A stretch of DNA of 64,000 nt from Microbacterium sp. SY138. Its GTDB lineage: Bacteria > Actinomycetota > Actinomycetes > Actinomycetales > Microbacteriaceae. How positions within the stretch are numbered: the stretch's first letter is position 1; every line of letters starts with the position of its first letter. The translations under genes were made by a program, and so were the position numbers. The stretch covers positions 186,001-250,000 of the forward strand of contig NZ_CP155793.1 in NCBI RefSeq assembly GCF_039729145.1, read 5' to 3'. Below the pieces are notes generated by a model. The model saw only the letters and a list, made by a program, of their open reading frames with translations. It was not told where the DNA came from and searched no databases. Below, piece by piece: positions 57,246-64,000 of the stretch.

Positions 57246-58147
57246 CCGCTCTGTTGCAGCCGCCGACCCAGACCCCGGCGACGCCGCCGAAGACGTCGAC
57301 GAAGCAGCGCCGCGCCTACCGCGCGCTGCAGCCCACCGGCTGGGGGATCGTGGGGCGATGGATCTGGCTGAGCCTGGCCGGCATCCTCAGCTTCTTCCCC
57401 TTCTACGCGATGGTCGTGCTGAGCCTGAAGCCCGGCATGGTCGTCGAGCTCCCGGGTTCCCTGCTGCCTTTCCAGGACATCTCGTTCGACGCCTACGAGC
57501 AGGTGCTCGCCGGGCAGAACATCCTCGGCTGGCTCGGCAACACCCTCATCTACTCGCTCGTCTCGGTCGTCGCGGTGCTGTTCCTCTCGGCGCTCGCCGG
57601 CTACGCGTTCGCCAAGAAGCGCTTCCGCGGCAAGGAGGTGATGTTCTGGTCGTTCCTCGCGATGGTGATGGTGCCGTTCCATGTCACCCTCATCCCGACG
57701 TTCATCCTGATGGCGAACCTCGGTGGCGTCGACACGTACTGGGGCCTGATCCTGCCGTCGCTCGCGAACGCACAGGCCGTGTTCCTGATGCGGCAGTTCA
57801 TCCAGGGGCTGCCGGACGAGTTGTTCGAGGCCGCACGCATCGACGGCGCCGGGGAGTTCCGCATCTTCCTGCGGATCGTGCTGCCGCTGTGCAAGCCGAT
57901 CCTGGCGACGCTCGGCATCTTCGTCTTCCTGTGGCACTGGAACGACTTCCTGTGGCCGCTCATCATCGCGAAGTCCAACGCGATGTTCACACTCACCGTC
58001 GGCATCTCGTCGCTGCAGCAGCAGAACGTGCCGCTGAGTACCATGCTCGCCGGATCCGTCGTGGCACTGCTGCCCATCTTCCTCGCGTACCTCATCGCTC
58101 AGCGGTACGTGCAGGAGGGCGTGGCCGGTACGGGCATCAAGGGCTGA
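57242..58147 (+). CDS. Sugar ABC transporter permease (MalG/UgpE type)
   Basis: 301 residues, six TM helices. EAA loop ELFEAARIDGAGEFRIFLRI and the CUT1 C-terminal signature LLPIFLAYLIAQRYVQEGV. ATGA overlap with the first permease. No ATPase gene is present in the cluster, so a shared MsiK-like ATPase is expected to energise the importer. Confidence 0.95.
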   Translation: MTALLQPPTQTPATPPKTSTKQRRAYRALQPTGWGIVGRWIWLSLAGILSFFPFYAMVVLSLKPGMVVELPGSLLPFQDISFDAYEQVLAGQNILGWLGNTLIYSLVSVVAVLFLSALAGYAFAKKRFRGKEVMFWSFLAMVMVPFHVTLIPTFILMANLGGVDTYWGLILPSLANAQAVFLMRQFIQGLPDELFEAARIDGAGEFRIFLRIVLPLCKPILATLGIFVFLWHWNDFLWPLIIAKSNAMFTLTVGISSLQQQNVPLSTMLAGSVVALLPIFLAYLIAQRYVQEGVAGTGIKG

Positions 58148-58166
58148 GAAGAAGGGAAAGCACCAC

Positions 58167-59201
58167 ATGACTCAGCACCAGTTCACTTCCGAGGCGGAAC
58201 TCGAGGAGGCGCTCGCGACACCGAGCGCCGCGCTGATCGCCGATCTCGCACGCGGTGCGGGCGACCTCGTGATCCTCGGCGCCGGCGGCAAGATGGGTCC
58301 GACCCTGGCGATGCTCGCGCGCCGCGGGATGGATGCCGCCGGACGCCAGGGCGACACGGTCTACGCCGTCTCCCGCTTCGGAGACGCCGCGATCCGTGAG
58401 CGCCTGGAGAGCGCCGGGGTGAAGGTCGTCCCGTTCGACCTGATCGAGAACGACGACTTCGCATCCCTCCCGGATGCCCCGAACGTGGTGTTCATGGTCG
58501 GTGCGAAGTTCGGCGCCGCGACCAACGCGTCGTGGGCGTGGGAAGTCAACGCCGCGCTGCCCGACCGCGTCGCCCGCCGCTACCGCGACAGCGCGATCTC
58601 GGTGCTCTCGACCGGCAACGTCTACCCATTCCTTCCTGCGGCTTCGGGTGGAGCGTCTGAAGAGGTGCAGCCCGCACCCATCGGCGAGTATGCGCAGTCG
58701 TGCCTGGGACGTGAGCGCGTCTTCGAGTTCGGGGCGCAGGAGCGCGGCACCAGGGTCGCCATCATCCGCCTGAACTACGCGGTCGACCTGCGTTACGGCG
58801 TGCTCGCCGATATCGGCAGCGCCGTGCATGCGGGACAGCCCGTGTCGGTCGCCACCGCCAACGTCAACGTGATCTGGCAGGGTTACGCGAACGAGGTCGT
58901 GCTCCGCAGCCTCGTGCACGCCTCGACCGACCCCTTCACGATCAACCTCACCGGCCCGGAGCTGCTGAGCGTGGAATCGATCGCCCGTCGCTTCGGCACC
59001 CTGTTCGACCGCGAGGTCGAGATCGTCGACGAGCCGCAGCCCACCGCGCTGCTCAGCGACGCCCGCCGGTGCATGGCGCTGTTCGGTTACCCGGCGGTCT
59101 CCGCCGAGACCCTGATCGGCCTGCAGGCCGACTGGATCGAGAAGGAGCTGCCGATGATCGCCAAGCCGACCAAGTGGGCCGTGCGGGACGGGAAGTTCTG
59201 A
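58167..59201 (+). CDS. NAD-dependent epimerase/dehydratase family protein
   Basis: 344 residues. Extended SDR-like protein: dinucleotide motif VILGAGGKMGPTLA near residue 35, VFMVGAKFG, STGNVYPF, and EYAQSCLGRERVFEF, where the usual YxxxK is replaced by YAQSCLG. The missing catalytic Lys in that motif suggests a divergent mechanism. AAGGGAAAG precedes ATG 58167. Stop overlaps the next gene by one base. Confidence 0.86.
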   Translation: MTQHQFTSEAELEEALATPSAALIADLARGAGDLVILGAGGKMGPTLAMLARRGMDAAGRQGDTVYAVSRFGDAAIRERLESAGVKVVPFDLIENDDFASLPDAPNVVFMVGAKFGAATNASWAWEVNAALPDRVARRYRDSAISVLSTGNVYPFLPAASGGASEEVQPAPIGEYAQSCLGRERVFEFGAQERGTRVAIIRLNYAVDLRYGVLADIGSAVHAGQPVSVATANVNVIWQGYANEVVLRSLVHASTDPFTINLTGPELLSVESIARRFGTLFDREVEIVDEPQPTALLSDARRCMALFGYPAVSAETLIGLQADWIEKELPMIAKPTKWAVRDGKF

Positions 59202-60262
59202 TGACCGTTCCCCCTCTGCGCCCGGAGGCCGCGGCGACCCTCGCCCGTGGCGCCGTGATCCCGGCGCATCCGCTCGCCCTCACTGCCGAGCGACGCATCG
59301 ATGAACGCCGTCAGCGCGCGCTCACCCGCTACTACCTCGACGCCGGAGCCGGAGGCATCGCGGTCGGGGTGCACACGACCCAGTTCGAGATCCGCGATCC
59401 GGAGCACGCCCTGTTCGAACCGGTCCTCGCGCTCGCCGCGGAGGAGCTGGATGCCCGCGCGGATGCCGACGTGGTGCGCATCGCCGGTGTCGCCGGTGGC
59501 ACGGCCCAGGCGGTCGCCGAAGCCGAGCTCGCCCGTGACCTGGGCTACGACGCCGTGCTCGTGAGCCCTCGCGTCGCCGGTGCCGACGAGCGGGCTCTGC
59601 TCGAACGCGCCCGCGCGGTGGGCGAGGTGCTGCCGGTGGTCGGCTTCTACCTGCAGACGGCGATCGGCGGACCTGTGCTCGATCGCGACTTCTGGCGCGA
59701 GTTCGCCTCGATCCCGGCCGTCGTCGCCGTCAAGGCCGCTCCCTTCGACCGCTACCGCACGCTGGAGCTGGTGCGCGGGGTCGCCGCCTCCGGCCGTGCC
59801 GACGAGATCGCTCTCTACACCGGCAACGACGACGCGATCGTGGCCGACCTGCTCTCCGAGTTCCACGTGGATTCGCCGACCGGTCCGCGCACCCTGCGGT
59901 TCGTCGGTGGGCTGCTCGGCCAGTGGGCCGTGGGCACGCGTGCCGCCGTCTCGCTGCTCGAACGCGCGCAGCGGGCGATGGGGGGAGACGAGGACGCCTA
60001 CCGCGAGCTGGGCCTCATCGCCTCCGACATGGTCGACGTGAACCAGGCGGTGTTCGATCCGGGCAACGACTTCCACGGCGTCATCGCCGGCGTGCACGAG
60101 ATGCTCCGCCAGCAGGGGCTGCTCGATGGCACCTGGTGCCTCGACCCCGCCGAGGGTCTCTCGCCGGGGCAGGCGGAGGAGATCGCGCGGGTGCGTCTCG
60201 CGTATCCCGATCTGAACGACGACGCCTTCATCGCCGAGAACCTCGAGACCTGGTTGAGGTGA
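59201..60262 (+). CDS. Dihydrodipicolinate synthase family protein
   Basis: 353 residues, class I aldolase TIM-barrel. The Schiff-base lysine is likely in PAVVAVKAAPFDRYRTLE; the conserved Tyr occurs in LPVVGFYLQTAIGG. Rather than lysine synthesis, the catabolic context suggests cleavage of a 2-keto-3-deoxy sugar acid or a related substrate. ATG 59201 shares its A with the upstream stop. Substrate is inference. Confidence 0.88.
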   Translation: MTVPPLRPEAAATLARGAVIPAHPLALTAERRIDERRQRALTRYYLDAGAGGIAVGVHTTQFEIRDPEHALFEPVLALAAEELDARADADVVRIAGVAGGTAQAVAEAELARDLGYDAVLVSPRVAGADERALLERARAVGEVLPVVGFYLQTAIGGPVLDRDFWREFASIPAVVAVKAAPFDRYRTLELVRGVAASGRADEIALYTGNDDAIVADLLSEFHVDSPTGPRTLRFVGGLLGQWAVGTRAAVSLLERAQRAMGGDEDAYRELGLIASDMVDVNQAVFDPGNDFHGVIAGVHEMLRQQGLLDGTWCLDPAEGLSPGQAEEIARVRLAYPDLNDDAFIAENLETWLR

Positions 60263-60282
60263 GTGTTGAGGTGAGTGTCGAG

Positions 60283-61296
60283 ATGAGCGTGGGCATGAGT
60301 GCGCCGACCGTGGTCGCGGTCGTCTCGGAGGCGCTCTTCACGGAGTTCTTCTCCGACGCGGATGCCGAACGCCTGCGTGCGGTCGCCGCGGGTCTGGGCG
60401 GCGGGTTCGCACGGGTCGATCGACTCGCAGAGGCAGAGCTCGGCGCCGCACGCATCGTCATCACGAGCTGGGGCGTCGGCCCCTTCGACGCGGCCGTGCT
60501 CGCGGCGCTGCCGAAGCTCGAACTGATCGCGCACACCGGTGCGACGATCAAGCCCTTCGCGACCGATGAGCTGTTCGACCGCGGTGTCGTCGTGACCCAG
60601 GCGGGTGCGGGCATGGCGCGGCCGGTCGCCGAGGTGTCGCTCACGTTCACGCTCGCCCTGCTGCACCGGGTGCCCGAGATGCACAACGCCCTGCGCGCCG
60701 GCGACGGCTGGTACGACGCGGATGCCGTGGGCGTGCAGCGCGAGATCCTCGGCACCCCCATCGCGGTGATCGGGGCGTCCCGCACCGGGCGGGCCTACCT
60801 CGAACTGATCCGGGTGCTCGGCGCCGAGCCGCTGCTGGTCGACCCGACCATCGATGCGGAGGCGGCCACCGCTCTCGGAGCCGCACTCGTCCCGCTCGAC
60901 GAGGCACTCCAGCGTGCCCGGATCGTCGCGGTGCATGCCCCCACCCTGCCCGAGACCCACCACCTGATCGGTCGGCGGGAGCTCGCGCTGATGCCCCACG
61001 GCGCGGGGCTCGTGAACACCGCGCGCTCCTGGATCGTCGATGAGGCGGCGCTGATCGACGAGCTGCAGCGGGGACGGCTGAGCGCCGCGATCGACGTGTT
61101 CGACGAGGAGCCGCTCGCCGCGGACAGTCCGTTCCGCGCGCTTCCCGGAGTGCTGGTCACCCCGCACCGCGCCGCCGGGACGACCCAGGGGCGACGGCGT
61201 CAGGGGCGGATCGTCGCCGACGAGGTCGAGGCCTTCGCCGCGGGGCGTCCCCTCGCGCACGCCGTCTCCCGCGACCAGCTGTCGTCGATGGCATGA
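60283..61296 (+). CDS. D-2-hydroxyacid dehydrogenase family protein
   Basis: 337 residues. NAD-binding region PIAVIGASRTGRAYLELI, catalytic Arg in VNTARSWIVDEAAL, Glu in DVFDEEPLA and His in VTPHRAAGTT, the Arg-Glu-His set of 2-hydroxyacid dehydrogenases. Starts are ambiguous: GTG 60259 (GTGA overlap), GTG 60271, ATG 60283, ATG 60295. GAGGTGA, a full anti-SD match, sits eight bases before 60283, so that start is preferred. Interconverts a hydroxyacid and a ketoacid in the catabolic route. Confidence 0.88.
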   Translation: MSVGMSAPTVVAVVSEALFTEFFSDADAERLRAVAAGLGGGFARVDRLAEAELGAARIVITSWGVGPFDAAVLAALPKLELIAHTGATIKPFATDELFDRGVVVTQAGAGMARPVAEVSLTFTLALLHRVPEMHNALRAGDGWYDADAVGVQREILGTPIAVIGASRTGRAYLELIRVLGAEPLLVDPTIDAEAATALGAALVPLDEALQRARIVAVHAPTLPETHHLIGRRELALMPHGAGLVNTARSWIVDEAALIDELQRGRLSAAIDVFDEEPLAADSPFRALPGVLVTPHRAAGTTQGRRRQGRIVADEVEAFAAGRPLAHAVSRDQLSSMA

Positions 61297-62267
61297 CCGG
61301 CACGCCGCTGCGTGTGGCCTTCGCCGGACTCGCGCACTCGCACCCCTACAGCGACGCGGCGAACGTTCGCGCGCTCGGTGCCGAAGTCGTCGGGGTGCAC
61401 GATGCGGATGCGGGGGCGGCCGAGGAGTTCGCCCTGCGTTTCGGTGGCGCGGCGGTGGCCTCGGTCGATCTGCTGACGGCGCTGCGTCCCGACCTGGTCA
61501 TCGCGACACCGCGCCCGCACGATGTCCGGGGCTTTCTGCACCTGCTCGGCAGCCGAGACGCTCCGGTGTTCGTGAACAAGGTGATCGCCCCCACCGGGGC
61601 TCGATTCGCCGAGATCGACCGCGTGCTGACGGCATCGTCGGCCCCCGTCGGCACGAGCTCCGTCCTGCGCTTCGCTCCGGCGCTCGTCGCGCTGGCCGGG
61701 CAGATCGGGGGCGAGGATGTGCTCGCGCTCCGCGTGCACGCACAGCACGACAATGCCGCCTTCCAACTGCCGGACCGGGCGTGGCAGGACGACCCGCGGC
61801 GCGGTGGCGGTACGGCCGTGACGGTCGGGGTGCACGCCTGGGAGATGGTCGATGTGCTGCTGCCCGGGGCGGCTCTCGTCTCGGGGTCCGGCTGGACGCG
61901 CACGCGCCCCGGATCGACGAGCGCGTCGGAGGATGCTGCGGGCATCGAGGGTCTGCTGCGGGTTCCCGGCGCGGAGCGCGAAGTGCCGGTGCAGGTGCTC
62001 GTCACGGGGACGCCGGGCGCGGATGCGTACGGAGCGGAGGTGGTGACGGCCGCCGGTATCCGTTCGGTCTCGCTCGACGTGGACGGCGATCAGGACGCGG
62101 TGGGCGATCAGGGTGAGGGGCCGAACGAGACGCTGGGGTTCCGTGACCTGATCCACGCGTTGCTCGATGCGGCACCGCGCGGGGCGACCGTGGCTCCCTG
62201 GGGCGAGTCGCGGGTGGTCGTGGCGAACACGGTCCGCGCGGCCGAGATCGCCCGGAGCGACGCATGA
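61293..62267 (+). CDS. Gfo/Idh/MocA-like oxidoreductase, divergent
   Basis: 324 residues. N-terminal LRVAFAGLAHSHPYSDAANV and a family-typical second domain (GGTAVTVGVHAWEMVDVLL), but the EKP motif is replaced by VFVNKVIAP, so the usual NAD(P)-contacting Lys-Pro pair is altered. ATG overlaps the upstream stop (ATGA). May be a catalytically unusual or non-oxidoreductase member. Confidence 0.85.
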   Translation: MTGTPLRVAFAGLAHSHPYSDAANVRALGAEVVGVHDADAGAAEEFALRFGGAAVASVDLLTALRPDLVIATPRPHDVRGFLHLLGSRDAPVFVNKVIAPTGARFAEIDRVLTASSAPVGTSSVLRFAPALVALAGQIGGEDVLALRVHAQHDNAAFQLPDRAWQDDPRRGGGTAVTVGVHAWEMVDVLLPGAALVSGSGWTRTRPGSTSASEDAAGIEGLLRVPGAEREVPVQVLVTGTPGADAYGAEVVTAAGIRSVSLDVDGDQDAVGDQGEGPNETLGFRDLIHALLDAAPRGATVAPWGESRVVVANTVRAAEIARSDA

Positions 62268-63184
62268 GTGCACCGATCATCCGTGCGGCTCGGGCCGAGG
62301 ATCAGACCACGCTCACCGCGCTGTGGGCGCAGGCGTTCACGCCGCCGCTCGCCCCCGACCAGTGGCTCATCGATCAGGAGCGGCTCGCGCACACACTCGT
62401 CGCCGAGGACGATGACGGCCTGTGCGGTTCGATATACGGTCTGCCCAAGCAGCTGCGCGAGTCCGATGGCGTCGCCGAGGTGCACGCGATCGGCAGCGTC
62501 GCGGTGGCCGAGCGGGCGCGAGGACAGGGCCTCGCCCGTCGACTCGTGGCGGCGACCCTGCAGACGGGCGGCGACGCCGACTGGGCATTGCTGTTCACCG
62601 GCACCCCGGAGGTGTATCGGTCCAGCGGCTTCGACACCTTCTCCATGGCGCGCACTCTGGCCGGCTCCTGGACGGCACCGGTGTCGGCCGGGACCGATGC
62701 GCGAGTCGAGCGCGCGACCGTCGGACTCGGGAGCTTCCGCCCGCTGTGCGAGGTCTACGAGTGCTCACGTGCGGGCAGGGTCGTGCTCGCCCCGGTGCGT
62801 GGTGACCGCGACAGGGCGATGGCGGAGGTGCGGATGCGGGGTGCGACGCTGTACTGCCGGACCGAGGGGTCGACGGTGCTCGGCTACGCGGTCGCCGAGC
62901 GTCGCGGCGGGATCGGCACGCTCCTGGAGAGCGCTGTGCTCCCGGGAATGGACGGCGACGAGGTGCGCGATGAGCTGCTCTCCGCCATCGCCGTCGACTG
63001 GCACTCCGCCGGGGTGACATCGTGCGAGCTCGCCGTTCCCGCCCTGCCCGAGGAGGATCGCGCACTTCGCGCCTTTGCCCCCGAGGCCGTGCGGCAGGAC
63101 GACCGCACCGGGATGATCCGTGCGCTGCGGCGTGCGCCGCGGCTCGACGGCATCCGCCATTTCACGGCGGGCGACTACTTCTGA
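62264..63184 (+). CDS. GNAT family N-acetyltransferase (Eis-like)
   Basis: 306 residues. Acetyl-CoA loop in AVAERARGQGLARRLVAATL (R/QxxGxG/A), then a second GNAT-like region and a C-terminal domain, the three-part layout of Eis-type enhanced-survival acetyltransferases, though shorter than the about 400 residues usual for Eis. ATGA overlap with the Gfo gene. Its tie to the sugar operon is by coupling only; substrate unknown. Confidence 0.85.
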   Translation: MSAPIIRAARAEDQTTLTALWAQAFTPPLAPDQWLIDQERLAHTLVAEDDDGLCGSIYGLPKQLRESDGVAEVHAIGSVAVAERARGQGLARRLVAATLQTGGDADWALLFTGTPEVYRSSGFDTFSMARTLAGSWTAPVSAGTDARVERATVGLGSFRPLCEVYECSRAGRVVLAPVRGDRDRAMAEVRMRGATLYCRTEGSTVLGYAVAERRGGIGTLLESAVLPGMDGDEVRDELLSAIAVDWHSAGVTSCELAVPALPEEDRALRAFAPEAVRQDDRTGMIRALRRAPRLDGIRHFTAGDYF

Positions 63185-63291
63185 GCGCCTCGCTCGGAAA
63201 AGCGCTGGGGACGGGGGATCGATCGGATGATGCGGCCCGGCCGAAGGACCGGACGCCTGACCGCGGCGATGACGCCGCAAGGAGGATGAGC

Positions 63292-64000
63292 ATGACCCAG
63301 AAGATGAGCACGACCCAGAAGGAGACGGCCGCTCTCGAGAGCCCGACCGCGACCCTGCGCAGCAGGCGCATGCTGCTCGCCGGCTTCGGCGCGGCGGCGA
63401 TCGGAGGCGTGGCGGCCGTCAGCGCGCAGACTCCGGCGCAGGCTGCCGGCCCCATCGTGACGCAGGGCGATTCGGGATCGTCGTCGGTGGCGAACGGCGG
63501 CACGGCGACCACGCTCGTGAAGCGCAAGGGCAAGGACGGTGATCTGGTCCGCACGACCGGTTACGCCGCAGCCGGCGACGGGGGTGCCGGGCTGTACCGC
63601 TTCGTGAAGAAGGACGCTCCGGCGGCGAACGGCGGCACCGTGCTGGCGGCCCCGAAGGGCGGAGCGTGGCTGCTCGTGCACGGCGGGATCGTGGACTTCC
63701 GGATGTTCGGGATCATGGATGCGAGCGTGAACGCCGACGACGCCCTCGACGCCATGGTGAACGACGCGAGCATCCACCGCATCGAGGGGCACAGCCCCCT
63801 CAACTTCGTGCGCCGCCACAGGTTCTCACGGTCGAACATCGCCTTCGACTTCGGGGGACACCTCATGACCACGGTCGGCATCGAGAACGCCGGCAAAGAC
63901 GATCCGTTCGCGGCGGTCATGTTCTTCCGCGGCGAGGTGACCGATGCGGTGCAGGAGGCGAAGCTCGGCGAGGTGGTGCCGGATCTCGGCGACGTCTTCC
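63292..64000 (+). CDS. Tat-exported beta-helix (pectate-lyase-like) protein, 3' truncated
   Basis: At least 236 residues; the frame is open to the end of the window. Twin-arginine signal SRRMLLAGFGAAAIGG (about residues 25-40) ending near AQAAGPI, then a linker. A region VDFRMFGIMDASVNADDALDAM resembles the opening of pectate-lyase-superfamily domains (usually xFGAxGDGxTDDTxAL), and FDFGGHLMTT is like a first helix turn. GGAGG precedes ATG 63292. Likely an extracellular polysaccharide-active or binding protein that could supply the importer with oligosaccharide. Confidence 0.82.
   Translation, partial: MTQKMSTTQKETAALESPTATLRSRRMLLAGFGAAAIGGVAAVSAQTPAQAAGPIVTQGDSGSSSVANGGTATTLVKRKGKDGDLVRTTGYAAAGDGGAGLYRFVKKDAPAANGGTVLAAPKGGAWLLVHGGIVDFRMFGIMDASVNADDALDAMVNDASIHRIEGHSPLNFVRRHRFSRSNIAFDFGGHLMTTVGIENAGKDDPFAAVMFFRGEVTDAVQEAKLGEVVPDLGDVF

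Noticed and set aside
1..64000. tRNA, rRNA or riboswitch genes
   Set aside because: No cloverleaf-like stretch, TTCRANY-type T-loop context or known riboswitch core was recognised by eye; a covariance-model scan would be needed to exclude them fully.

Overview
The window is 64 kb of high-GC DNA with short intergenic gaps, frequent ATGA/GTGA gene overlaps, GTG starts, leaderless-type promoters (TAnnnT six bases before the start codon) and class E sortase (LAXTG) sorting signals. This points to a Gram-positive actinobacterium, most likely a Microbacteriaceae member such as Microbacterium. That placement is inferred from gene content and style, not from a marker gene. No rRNA, tRNA, transposase, integrase or CRISPR array was seen.

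Layout. 1-4462: D-amino-acid utilisation operon (MHS-type transporter, D-serine dehydratase-like enzyme, N-acyl-D-amino-acid deacylase, RidA). 4676-6949: drug-type ABC exporter operon led by a PadR repressor with a palindromic operator. 7170-13260: LysM protein, NarL-type two-component system, and a divergent MacB/FtsX-type ABC system. 13512-18725: 1,737-residue LAXTG surface protein with nine DUF11-like repeats. 18796-24899: a MalT-like LuxR regulator, a Thr/Ser exporter, a C4-dicarboxylate transporter and an Asp-dipeptidase. 25002-25739: a GDSL esterase.

26303-37788 is a surface-protein island. It holds an adhesin with LASTG, an ECF sigma factor fused to its own zinc anti-sigma domain plus a membrane segment and an extracellular domain, and a DUF11 protein with LAQTG. 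These are followed by a compact operon: UDP-GlcNAc 2-epimerase, a 63-residue protein that is little more than a sorting signal, a membrane glycosyltransferase and an exosortase/archaeosortase-like protein. Two secreted proteins come next, one with a non-LAXTG C-terminal tripartite signal. This is the most novel-looking part: polysaccharide or glycan assembly, a second transpeptidase-type sorting enzyme and a membrane-tethered sigma factor in one locus.

37858-47228: a Cmx-like efflux pump behind a probable leader-peptide attenuator, a redox/NmrA gene set facing an alpha/beta hydrolase across a TACT-N-AGTA palindrome, a beta-helix protein coupled to a GH15 glucosidase, and membrane proteins. 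47239-51466: CorA, a second beta-propeller/DUF11 LAXTG protein and a small lipoprotein. 51605-64000: a carbohydrate catabolic cluster under a ROK repressor. It has a binding-protein ABC importer lacking its own ATPase, three Gfo/Idh/MocA oxidoreductases, an epimerase, a DHDPS-family lyase and a hydroxyacid dehydrogenase, then a GNAT enzyme and a truncated Tat-exported beta-helix protein.
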